Below the pieces are notes generated by a model. The model did not search any database and was not told the origin of the DNA. It saw only the letters and a list, made by a program, of their open reading frames with translations. A program made the position numbers and the translations under genes. From the NCBI GenBank assembly GCA_014649555.1, contig BMTG01000016.1:1-64000 (forward strand): 64,000 bases of DNA, written 5' to 3'. The number at the start of each line of letters is the position of its first letter. Position 1 is the stretch's first letter. Shown piece by piece: positions 19,065-27,080 of this stretch. This stretch comes from Streptomyces globisporus. GTDB taxonomy: Bacteria; Actinomycetota; Actinomycetes; Streptomycetales; Streptomycetaceae.

Positions 19065-20726
19065 CTACTCGACCACCGGCGGCACGGCCCCGCGCCGTCC
19101 GGCATTCCACGTCTCTTCGTCTTCTGTCAGGTAGTCGGGACGGGTCGACCCGTTGGCCTCGTCCTCCCGGCCCTTGTCCCGGCGGCCTGCGGGCCCTCGA
19201 ACGAGGCCCGCGCCACCGGCTGTGAAGCCCTTGGCGTTCGAGCCGGTTCCTGCAGCCTTGCGGGGTGCGCCGACGACTCCGCTGGCGCCGGAAGCCGGAG
19301 TGGCTCGCCCTCCGGAACGAGAGGGAGCAGCAGCTGCTCCACGTCCCCCGATCACTCCGCGCTGACCGGCACCTCCCGCAGCGGCTCGGCCCTGAGCCGG
19401 CGTTTGCTGGGGGGTTCCCCCGACGATGCCGTTCCTGCCTCCGGCACGGGGACCGGCGCCGGTGGACGTACCACCAGGGCCGACCGCAGGCCGACCGCCC
19501 GTCACACCGGATCGACCGGCAGTCGGCACCTGCGACTGCGGTCCGACCGGCGGACGACCGTTGAACGTTCCTCCGCCTCCCATGGGGCCGGGACGACCGA
19601 TCGGGGGACCGCCCTGCCCCTTGGCGACGGGACCTACGCCGGTGGACTGAGCCCTGCCCAGTCCCTGGCCGGTCTGACTGACCGTTCGTGGCATGCCCGA
19701 AGGTCCCGTCGCACGCTGTGTTCCGCCCCGCGCAGGGTTCGTAGGGCTGGGCGGCATAAGAGTCGGCGGCGCCCCAGTGGGCCCCGTCGTGGACGTGGGC
19801 GACGGCTGCGTTGGCGTGCCGGCGATCGTCGTTGGGGCTTGAGGGGGCGCGACGCTGTTGATCTCCGTAGCTGTACCTCTATCAAGCACCGGCGCAGGCC
19901 CGAGAGTGTCCGCTACGGAGTGACGACCGGATGCACTCGTCGGTTCCGGTGCACCGACGGCGCGCACCGATTGGCTTGCCCCTGTGCCGCTACCCGAGAC
20001 GGATCCGTCGCGGGATGAACCTTCGGTAGCTCCCGGCAGCCCAACCCCGCCCACCGGCGGCGGCATGGTAATACCCAGCTGCTTCTCGAACCGCGGCGGC
20101 TCCTGCCCCTCCAGCCGCTCCCCCGAGACCGAGTAGTACGAGGCCAGCCGGTTGATCTGGTTGATGGCCTCCTGGCGGTCCTTCTCCACCTTGAGGGCGG
20201 CCTGGTATTCCGGGTTGTCCGCGACCCGGCCCGGCATTTCGATGTCGTCCGGGTTCTTGCGTACCTGGCGGCTGTCGCGGGGCGGCATGGCGCTGCGTAC
20301 GGAGGCCAGGCCGGTGCCCGCGACCGTGATCTGCGTGCCGGCCACGTCCGCGAAGTCGCCCAGCTTCCGGGCGTGGGCAACCAGGCCCTTGCCGAAGGCG
20401 CGGAAGGCCGTGCCGGACTCGCCGTGCCAGTCGACCCCCTTCATGTTGTCTTCCAGCTCCTGCGCGGCCTTCTTGATGGCATCCCTGGCGTCCCAGAGCG
20501 ACTTGCCCGCGTTCTCCAGGTCTTCCGGCTTGGTGTTCTCCACCAGGTCGATCATGGAGTTGAGCTGGAATCCCTCGAAGGAGGTACGGCCGACGGGCCC
20601 GCCGACGAAAGGCATCCGACCGATGGCCTCGGAGATGTCCGTCTGCGTCATCTGGATCTTGACCTGTGCCTGATCCTGCACCCGCTGCTCGGCAGGCGTC
20701 AGGTTCTCCGGCTTCTCGTCGCTCAT
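19065..20726 (-). CDS. WXG/PPE-like type VII secretion protein with Gly/Pro-rich tail
   Basis: A 553-residue protein. The N-terminal 220 residues are helical and include a WXG turn (DWHGESGTAFRAF near residue 100), like actinobacterial PPE-type export substrates. From about residue 225 it is low-complexity and rich in Gly, Pro, Ala and Arg. It ends in an acidic-then-proline motif (TEDEETW, then VPPVVE). The ATG has GGGGAG upstream and overlaps the previous stop by four bases. It is probably exported or surface-exposed with the 142-residue partner. Its function beyond that is unknown. Confidence 0.75.
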   Translation of the reverse strand: MSDEKPENLTPAEQRVQDQAQVKIQMTQTDISEAIGRMPFVGGPVGRTSFEGFQLNSMIDLVENTKPEDLENAGKSLWDARDAIKKAAQELEDNMKGVDWHGESGTAFRAFGKGLVAHARKLGDFADVAGTQITVAGTGLASVRSAMPPRDSRQVRKNPDDIEMPGRVADNPEYQAALKVEKDRQEAINQINRLASYYSVSGERLEGQEPPRFEKQLGITMPPPVGGVGLPGATEGSSRDGSVSGSGTGASQSVRAVGAPEPTSASGRHSVADTLGPAPVLDRGTATEINSVAPPQAPTTIAGTPTQPSPTSTTGPTGAPPTLMPPSPTNPARGGTQRATGPSGMPRTVSQTGQGLGRAQSTGVGPVAKGQGGPPIGRPGPMGGGGTFNGRPPVGPQSQVPTAGRSGVTGGRPAVGPGGTSTGAGPRAGGRNGIVGGTPQQTPAQGRAAAGGAGQRGVIGGRGAAAAPSRSGGRATPASGASGVVGAPRKAAGTGSNAKGFTAGGAGLVRGPAGRRDKGREDEANGSTRPDYLTEDEETWNAGRRGAVPPVVE

Positions 20727-21151
20727 TCCGCTCCCCACCCGGAGTCGACCTGCTTGTCCTTGTTGGTCGGTTCCGGCTCGGTGTGCTTCTTGTTTTCCTC
20801 GTACAAGCGGGCCTGAATCTCGTGGAAGCGCCGCCTCACGTCGTCCTCAACATTGTCGAAACCGACCGCCGCCGCGTGCACCCCCAAGCTCAGGTACTCG
20901 ATCTGGTCGCCCAACGACTTGGAGAGCGAGACAAGGGAGGAGTGGACCCGGTTGTACTGGGTGTACAGGCCGTCCGCCTCGGCGAAGCAGGCGTTCTGGC
21001 CGCTCAGTGAGGCCCGCGTGATCTTCTGGTCGGCGACCTTCGTCTTGCTGGCCGCCGAGCCCTCGAAGTCCGCCAGCAGGGCGTCGACACTCTTCTTGAA
21101 CTTCTCCAGCGCGCCCACCCCGCGCTTGAGGTCCCCCGTACCTTCGGACAC
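20723..21151 (-). CDS. type VII secretion-associated helical protein
   Basis: Unknown 142-residue protein, mostly helical by pattern, with no signal peptide and no WXG motif (the only WG is at the C-terminal tail, DSGWGAE). The GTG start has GGGGAGGA upstream. It is coupled by a 4-base overlap to the PPE-like gene and is the first gene after a good promoter (21247-21275). In mycobacteria PPE proteins pair with PE proteins encoded just upstream; by position this could be the PE-equivalent partner or a chaperone, which is an inference only. Confidence 0.7.
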   Translation of the reverse strand: MSEGTGDLKRGVGALEKFKKSVDALLADFEGSAASKTKVADQKITRASLSGQNACFAEADGLYTQYNRVHSSLVSLSKSLGDQIEYLSLGVHAAAVGFDNVEDDVRRRFHEIQARLYEENKKHTEPEPTNKDKQVDSGWGAE

Positions 21152-21240
21152 CGTTATGTCCTCCCCGTTGTTCTGCGTCCCCGTTTGCTCGGCTCGTTCC
21201 GCGTTGCTTTCGCACCGACACGGTCCGGTCCGATCTCATC

Positions 21241-21275
21241 GTGACAACTGTAGTCACTGCCTACGACAGCGCCAA
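21241..21275 (-). promoter_or_regulatory. promoter for the 142-aa/PPE-like/mycosin genes
   Basis: On the minus strand TTGGCG (21270-21275) and TACAGT (21247-21252) are separated by exactly 17 bases, a good housekeeping-sigma promoter. The -10 box sits inside the inverted repeat GTGAC-N7-GTCAC (21241-21257), which could be an operator. The leader would be about 90 bases. Confidence 0.5.
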
Positions 21276-21346
21276 TCGACTTGGTGGCCACGTGACTTGT
21301 CTCATGACCGGTCTCTGACGGACCTTCACCGTTTCTCCGCTCCGCC

Positions 21347-22606
21347 TCACCCGACGGCCCGCCCCGTGCGTCGCCGCTTGTCCCGTACCGCCACCGCCGT
21401 GCCCGCGATGGCCGCGACCAGGACGCCGCCGCCGACCATGACGTACGTCGCCAGGCGGGCGTTCCGCTCGTCGGCCGTTTCGCCCAGGTGGAGTTCGGCG
21501 GGGGTGGGGGCTTTGCCCTTGCTCATGCCCTCGGTCGCGATCGGGCGGTCGATCGGCTTGTCGTCCTCGGTGAGGGCGCGTACCGGGTCGACGACGCCCC
21601 AGCCGACCGCGCGGTCGTGGCCGGCGATGGAGCGTTCCGCGGTCTGCTGGATCTGCGCGACGATCTGCGCCTGTGTCCAGTCCGGGTGCTTCGCCCTGAT
21701 CAGGGCGGCGACCCCGGCGACGTACGGGGCGGAGAAGCTGGTTCCGTTGTCGGCGCAGTGTCCGCCGCCGGGAACCGTGGAGATCATGTCCACCCCGGGG
21801 GCGGCGATGCCGACGAAGTCCCCGGACTGGGAGAAGGGCGCACGCTCGTTGTTACGGTCCGAGGAGGCGACGGCCAGGACGCCCTTGAACGAGGCCGGGT
21901 AGGTCTCCTTGACGTTTCCGCCGAGGCCGTCGTTGCCGGCCGAGGCGACGACCACGATGTTCCGGGCGAGGGCGCTGTCGACGGCCCTCTTCAGGGTCGC
22001 CGACGGTTTCACGGCTTCGGCCGTGTCCTGGGAGATGTTGATGATGTCGGCGTCCGCCTCGGTGGCGGCGTAGGTGATGGCCCTGGCGAGGGTGTCGGTG
22101 TTGCCGTGGCCCTCGGCGTCGTTCTGCTGGATCGGGATGATCGTCGCGTCGGGGGCGAGGCCGCTGAAGCCCGTGCCCTTCGCCTCGCGGGCGGCGATGA
22201 TGCCGGCGACCTTGGTGCCGTGGCCCACGGTGTCCGTGGTGCCGTTCTCCTTGCCGCGCTCGATCTTCATGCCGTCGTCGGTCTTGAGGCCCTTCGGCAG
22301 GTAGTTGCGGCCCGCCTTGACGTCGACCGCCTTCGTGAGCTGGTCGTTCTTGATGTCGACGCCGGTGTCGATGACCGCGACGCGGACGCCCTTGCCGGTG
22401 GACTGCTTCCACAGCTCGTCCAGCAGGACGCGCTGCAACGCCCAGGGGCGGCCCGGGTACTTCTTCGACGGGAACGTGCACTGGGTCGAGTCCTCCGCCG
22501 CCGCGGGTGTCACCGGCAGGGTGATCAGGAGGACAGCCGTTGCCGCCGTGGCCGTCAAGAGGCGGCGGGTCGTCCGGCCGACGGTCAAGGTGTCTGCCAT
22601 CGTCAC
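21347..22606 (-). CDS. mycP: mycosin-type S8 serine protease (second copy)
   Basis: Type VII secretion-associated subtilisin of 419 residues. Catalytic Asp in VAVIDTGVD, His in VGHGTKVAG, Ser in GTSFSAPYVAG, and oxyanion Asn in SAGNDG are all present. A signal peptide (ending PAAAEDS) and a C-terminal membrane helix (about residues 385-405) place it on the outer face of the membrane. Its GTG start overlaps the eccB stop by four bases; an ATG two codons on is the alternative. Coupling to eccB suggests this copy is the structural mycosin of the secretion complex. Confidence 0.92.
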   Translation of the reverse strand: MTMADTLTVGRTTRRLLTATAATAVLLITLPVTPAAAEDSTQCTFPSKKYPGRPWALQRVLLDELWKQSTGKGVRVAVIDTGVDIKNDQLTKAVDVKAGRNYLPKGLKTDDGMKIERGKENGTTDTVGHGTKVAGIIAAREAKGTGFSGLAPDATIIPIQQNDAEGHGNTDTLARAITYAATEADADIINISQDTAEAVKPSATLKRAVDSALARNIVVVASAGNDGLGGNVKETYPASFKGVLAVASSDRNNERAPFSQSGDFVGIAAPGVDMISTVPGGGHCADNGTSFSAPYVAGVAALIRAKHPDWTQAQIVAQIQQTAERSIAGHDRAVGWGVVDPVRALTEDDKPIDRPIATEGMSKGKAPTPAELHLGETADERNARLATYVMVGGGVLVAAIAGTAVAVRDKRRRTGRAVG

Positions 22607-24129
22607 GAGCCCTGCGGCTGGCCGGCCGCGCCGGTGGAGAGCCGGGGGCCGGTCGGCAGGAGCGAGGACCAGGCCGCCGGTACGGGGTGGGGGTCGACGT
22701 CCTTGTAGCCGAGCCGGTTCTGCGCCTGCTGCTCCTCCAGCCGCTGTTCGTCCCGGTCCTTCTTGCTGCCGGATTCGCCGATGCCGGAGTCGTCCTGGCC
22801 ACTGTCGCTGTTGGACTGCATCGCGTAGCGCAGGCCGGTGTCGGTGACCAGGAAGAGGAAGCCCGCGCTGGTGGTGGACCCCTTGAACTGGCGGAAGAAC
22901 TCACCCGATCCGGGGGTGACGTAGGCGCTGCTGGAGCCGGTGGGGAGCGTCGCGGGGAAGCTCGTACCCACCCAGGTGCTCAGTGTGGTGGCGCCGCTGT
23001 CGGCGTCAACGCCTCGCAGAACGTTGCACACGGTGTTCCGGCTGCCCTTCTTGACGTCGGGGGAGTTGACGGGCTCGGGCCTGTCGACCGGCCAGTCCCT
23101 CTCCTGGCCGAAGGGAGCGCCCGGTTCGAGCTCGGCGGCGCTGACCGGCTTCGCCGTGCCCGCCTGCTTGAGGGGGACCAGCTGCCGGCTGCTGAGCAGG
23201 AGCTTGGCCGTGAAGTCGGAGACCGGGGCGACCCTGCCCGGCAGGACGACGTAGCTCTGGGTCTTGGTTCCCGCCGTCGCGGTCAGGACCATGCCGACGC
23301 GGTTCGTCTGCGCGTCCAGGGTGCCGGGGGCTCCGGCGGGGGCGCCGGGGATGCCGTCCACGGTCGGGAAGGTGATCGGGTCCCCGGTGTGGAGCGTGGC
23401 CAGCCAGGCGGCGGAGACCCGCTGGGGCTTGGAGTTCTGGTCGACCAGGGTGCGCAGGAGCAGTTCGTTCTTCTGGACGGGGTAGGCCTTGCCCGAGGCG
23501 TCGACGATGTAGCGGGTCCGGTCCGGGCCCTCGACGTACATCAGGTCGCCGCCCCGCAGGGCGTTCTTCCCCTCGGTCTTCTTCTCTTCCCGCTCGGCGA
23601 AGATGAAGGTCGCCTTCTGGATCGCCCGGCCGCCCTCCCCGGGGCGTTCGCAGACCGCCCAGCGCTTGGCCGCGCCCGCTTCCTTGGAGTCGGGCAGCCG
23701 GTCGGGGGCGTACGGGATACCGAGGGTGGCGCCGTGCGGGATCTTGCCGCTGTCCAGGACGGACTCGTTGACGTTGACGACGGTGCCCTTGTCCGGGGCG
23801 AGCAGGAGCTTGGCGGAGGCCATGTTCAGAACGGGGTGCAGCTGCTTCTTGCCATCGGTCGTCAACACCACATACCGGGTGGTGGACTTACTGGCGATGA
23901 TGACGTGTTCCTTGGGGGTGTCCCATTTCTGGGGGGCCACCGGCTTGAACATGCCCCAGGCGCCGAACACGGCGAGAACCACGATCGCGATGATGGCCCC
24001 GGGCAGCACCGCACGCAGCGGCCGGGGGGCGCCTTCCTCGGAACCGGTGGGGTTGGGCTGCAGGAACTGTGCGATCAACCTCCGCTTCGCAAAGGTATAG
24101 GCGTTGAGCTCGTCCCGCCGTGATGCCAT
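22603..24129 (-). CDS. eccB: type VII secretion protein EccB
   Basis: EccB (508 residues) is a core ESX membrane-complex subunit with one N-terminal helix (about 42-61, PGAIIAIVVLAVFGAWGMF) and a large extracytoplasmic domain. The family start MASRRDELNAYTFAKRRL is clear, which fixes the ATG at 24129 even though the frame stays open 50 codons upstream. Two cysteines in the external part (VCERPG and TVCNVLRG) probably form the usual disulfide. It is divergent from eccE and coupled to the second mycosin downstream. Confidence 0.93.
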   Translation of the reverse strand: MASRRDELNAYTFAKRRLIAQFLQPNPTGSEEGAPRPLRAVLPGAIIAIVVLAVFGAWGMFKPVAPQKWDTPKEHVIIASKSTTRYVVLTTDGKKQLHPVLNMASAKLLLAPDKGTVVNVNESVLDSGKIPHGATLGIPYAPDRLPDSKEAGAAKRWAVCERPGEGGRAIQKATFIFAEREEKKTEGKNALRGGDLMYVEGPDRTRYIVDASGKAYPVQKNELLLRTLVDQNSKPQRVSAAWLATLHTGDPITFPTVDGIPGAPAGAPGTLDAQTNRVGMVLTATAGTKTQSYVVLPGRVAPVSDFTAKLLLSSRQLVPLKQAGTAKPVSAAELEPGAPFGQERDWPVDRPEPVNSPDVKKGSRNTVCNVLRGVDADSGATTLSTWVGTSFPATLPTGSSSAYVTPGSGEFFRQFKGSTTSAGFLFLVTDTGLRYAMQSNSDSGQDDSGIGESGSKKDRDEQRLEEQQAQNRLGYKDVDPHPVPAAWSSLLPTGPRLSTGAAGQPQGS

Positions 24130-24152
24130 CTGTTCGCTGACCCTTCGTCCCC

Positions 24153-24172
24153 AGTGATCGAAAGTGATCGAA
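24153..24172. repeat. two tandem 10-bp repeats upstream of eccB
   Basis: AGTGATCGAA occurs twice in perfect tandem, 24 bases upstream of the eccB start, in the eccB/eccE divergent region (24130-24324). It is a candidate binding site for a dimeric regulator. Confidence 0.5.
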
Positions 24173-24324
24173 GCAGGGTCCCACACGCACCGTCGGCCCC
24201 CGCTGCCGTACCGCGCCCCTACTATGCCTGCTGGGGTTCCGCTCCCCGTGCTCAGGTAGGGTGACGACCCGATCAACACCCGTGTAAAAAGCGGTGAATA
24301 CGGACACGAGGGGGCAACGCGGCG

Positions 24325-25689
24325 ATGGGTTCAGCTACGCGCGAGCGTACCGGGCGGGCCGGCCGTCGAGCCGCCGGGACTTCCCGGAGGCAACGCAGCA
24401 ACCAGTCGCCCGCATCGGCCGCCGGTCCGTCCTCGCATTCCGCCGCCCCCGGGCAGACCGCGCCCGCCGCGACGACCCTGCGTTCGATCTCGCGGACCGA
24501 CCGGGTGCGCCCGGTGCTGCGGCAGCTGGTGATCGTCGAGGCGGGCCTCGTGATCGCGGCCGTGGGTGCGGCGCTGGGCGGCGCGTGGCTGATCCCCTCA
24601 CTCGTGCTGCTCTGCCTGCTGGTCGCGCTCGCGGTGGTACGCCGACGGGGCCGCGCGCTCCAGGACTGGGCGTCGAGCGCTCTCGGGCTCCGGGCCCGGC
24701 GCCGGGCCGCCGCCGCCACATCGCCGGCGGACGCCGAGCCGATGCTGGCCCCGGTCGCCGAGAACGTGCCCGGCTTCGCCCCCCACGTCTACGTCGACCG
24801 GAACCACCGGACGGTGGGGATGCTCGGCGACGGGACGTTCCTGACCGCCGTGGTGCGGGTCGAGGCGAGCGGCGAGTCGCTGCGGCCCGCGTTCGGCGCC
24901 CGGTCGCTCCCGCTGTCTCTGCTCGGCGACGCCCTCACGGTGGACGACATCGTGGCGGAGTCGGCGCAGCTGGTGCAGCAGGTGCGGTGCGCACCCGCTC
25001 CTCATCTGCCGCAGCAGTCGGTGGCCCGGCTCTCGTACGCGCCGCTGCAGGACCAGACCGGTGCGCCCGCCCTGCGGATGACGTGGGTGGCGGTGAAGCT
25101 GGATCCGGAGCTGTGCCGTGAGGCCATCGAGGCGCGCGGCGGCGGCATGGAGGGGGCGCAGCGCTGTCTGGTGCGGGTCGCCGACCATGTGGCGAGCCGG
25201 GTCACGGGCGCCGGCTTCCAGGCCGCGGTGCTGGACCAGGACGAGCTGAACTCGGCGGTGGCCACCTCCGCGTGTGCCAACCCCATTCTGTCGGGGCGGG
25301 CGGGCCGTCCGGACGCCGCACCGCAACGACGCACCATGGAGACGTCGCGGGTCTGGCGGTGCGACGACCGCTGGCACACCACGTACGCGGTGGACCGCTG
25401 GCCCGAGCTGGGCCGGGGGGCGACGCCGCTGCCGCAGCTGGTCGCGCTGCTGACGTCGGTGCCCGCGTACGCGACGACGTTCAGCCTGACGGTGCGCCGC
25501 GGGGCGCGCCAGGGCTCGGCGAGCGTGGCCGGCCATGTGCGGGTCACCGGTGGTTCGGACACCGAACTCATCGGCGTGAGGAGGACGTTGGAGCAAGCCG
25601 CCCGGCACGCCAAGGTGGGTCTGGTACGGCTGGACCGCGAGCAGTTGCCGGGTGTCCTGGCCACGCTCCCGCTGGGAGGCGCACAGTGA
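24325..25689 (+). CDS. eccE: type VII secretion protein EccE
   Basis: EccE (454 residues) is the least conserved core subunit of ESX complexes. A disordered basic Ser/Ala-rich N-terminus (1-55) is followed by two membrane helices at about 66-105 and a soluble domain to the end. Identification rests on the two-helix layout, the EccE-like central segment (ENVPGFAPHVYVDR and on) and its place between eccB and the rest of the locus. It is divergent from eccB and overlaps the next gene by four bases. Confidence 0.85.
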   Translation: MGSATRERTGRAGRRAAGTSRRQRSNQSPASAAGPSSHSAAPGQTAPAATTLRSISRTDRVRPVLRQLVIVEAGLVIAAVGAALGGAWLIPSLVLLCLLVALAVVRRRGRALQDWASSALGLRARRRAAAATSPADAEPMLAPVAENVPGFAPHVYVDRNHRTVGMLGDGTFLTAVVRVEASGESLRPAFGARSLPLSLLGDALTVDDIVAESAQLVQQVRCAPAPHLPQQSVARLSYAPLQDQTGAPALRMTWVAVKLDPELCREAIEARGGGMEGAQRCLVRVADHVASRVTGAGFQAAVLDQDELNSAVATSACANPILSGRAGRPDAAPQRRTMETSRVWRCDDRWHTTYAVDRWPELGRGATPLPQLVALLTSVPAYATTFSLTVRRGARQGSASVAGHVRVTGGSDTELIGVRRTLEQAARHAKVGLVRLDREQLPGVLATLPLGGAQ

Positions 25690-26396
25690 GCAACCGGACC
25701 GAGCCCCGGCGCGGGCTGCGCGGCCCCCGTCACGCGGGGCACACCGTGGCCGCGGACCATCTGGGCGCGTTGTCGCTGCCGGTCGGCGACGACGGCGTGA
25801 TCATCGGCAACGACGCGAACAACAAGCCGCAGCTGATCGGGTTCCATCGCCCGGTGCCGTACGACGTGACGCTGATCGGCGGGCTGTGGACTGCGCAGGT
25901 CCTGGCGCTGCGGGCGGCGGGCACCGGCGCCCGGGTGGCGGTCGAGACCGGTCGCGTCCAGGCCTGGACGACGCTCGCCCAGGCGGCGGGCGCCGGTCTT
26001 GAGTGCGTATCCCTGTACGACGTGGGCCGCGTTCCGCCGACGGGTGCGACCGTGGGCAGCCCCGTGGTCGTCGTACGGGACTGCGGGATGCGGCCGCCGC
26101 GTGGCCGGGTGGTGTCCTCGCCGTGGCAGTCCGTGCTGACGCTGCTCCCCTATCTGAGCCCCGTCGCGCCGCGGTTGATGCGGTCCTCGGCGCTGGTGGG
26201 CGTCCAGCGGGTCTCCCCCGGCGAGGCCGAGCAGATCGGCCGGATCCTGGGGCTCGCGCGCGCCGAGTACGAGGCGCTGCCCACGTTGGCGGACGGCGTC
26301 ACGCTGTGGGTCGCGGGAGGCGAACACCATTGGGTGATGACGAATCCGACCGACGCGGAGACCGGCCTGCTGGGCACAGCTCGCCGGATGGACTGA
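25686..26396 (+). CDS. type VII secretion-associated hypothetical protein
   Basis: Unknown protein of 236 residues. The GTG start overlaps the eccE stop by four bases (GTGA), so it is translationally coupled. There is no signal peptide or clear membrane helix. The central part (DVTLIGGLWTAQVLALRAAGTGARVAVETGR) looks like a strand-helix-strand unit typical of a nucleotide- or ESX-associated regulatory fold, but no binding motif is visible. The coupling suggests a cytoplasmic partner of EccE. Confidence 0.75.
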   Translation: MSNRTEPRRGLRGPRHAGHTVAADHLGALSLPVGDDGVIIGNDANNKPQLIGFHRPVPYDVTLIGGLWTAQVLALRAAGTGARVAVETGRVQAWTTLAQAAGAGLECVSLYDVGRVPPTGATVGSPVVVVRDCGMRPPRGRVVSSPWQSVLTLLPYLSPVAPRLMRSSALVGVQRVSPGEAEQIGRILGLARAEYEALPTLADGVTLWVAGGEHHWVMTNPTDAETGLLGTARRMD

Positions 26397-26482
26397 TTCC
26401 TGTCCCGTTCGGCCCACGAGCGTCCTTCCCGCCAGGGAACATGGACCACGCACCGAATCCGTTCGATCGAAGGGACGCCGTC

Positions 26483-26716
26483 ATGGGCACCCAGCAGGAA
26501 AAGGACGAGCTCTACGCTCTCGACATCTCCGACGTGACCTGGCTCAGCGCCCCGGGCACCGAGGAGGCCGAGGAGCGCGTCGAGATCGCGCATCTGCCGG
26601 GCGGCGGCGTCGCCATGCGTTCCTCGCTGGACCCGGACACCGTCCTGCGGTACACGGAGGCGGAGTGGACGGCGTTCGTCCTGGGCGCTCGCGACGGTGA
26701 GTTCGACCTCACGTAG
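26483..26716 (+). CDS. DUF397 domain protein
   Basis: A 77-residue DUF397 protein; the pattern VEIAHLPGGGVAMRSSLDPD followed by YTEAEWTAFVLGARDGEFD is characteristic of the family. The ATG has AAGGGA upstream. DUF397 genes in Streptomyces usually stand next to a helix-turn-helix regulator gene that they antagonise. None is present here, so this copy is an orphan inside the type VII locus and may have another partner. It lies 86 bases after the 236-residue gene. Confidence 0.85.
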   Translation: MGTQQEKDELYALDISDVTWLSAPGTEEAEERVEIAHLPGGGVAMRSSLDPDTVLRYTEAEWTAFVLGARDGEFDLT

Positions 26717-27080
26717 GTCCGGCGTCGGGCGGTCTCGTCACCGTGGGGACCGCCGGGCGCGGTGGTGGACGGCCGCCGGAGTGACCTTCCACCCTTCCCC
26801 TTGTGCGCGTATGGCCGGTAATGCCCGGCTCGCGACCGCCCTTCCCTCACACGGGGTTCACCGGGCTGTGGCACATGGCCGGTGAGGCGGCTTTTGCCGT
26901 GCCCTACGCCCTGCCTGAGTTCACCGGATGGCGATTAGGGTGGGTGGGGCGCGGCATGAAGAAACCTGCGAGCAGGTGATGCGCGTCGAACAAGGGGGAG
27001 AGCCGGGCGGACCGGCACATCGGGAACGGTCGCCCCCACCCACCACGGCACAAGGGTGCTCGACCACACCAGGAGGCAAA
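26717..27080. other. intergenic region before the MinD-like gene
   Basis: These 364 bases hold a short GGCGGTC/GACCGCC hairpin just past the DUF397 gene (26728-26754), which may be a weak terminator, and a TAGGGT hexamer (26936-26941) resembling an actinobacterial -10 box without a clear -35. No coding region is supportable; open frames through it have no ribosome site. Confidence 0.45.
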
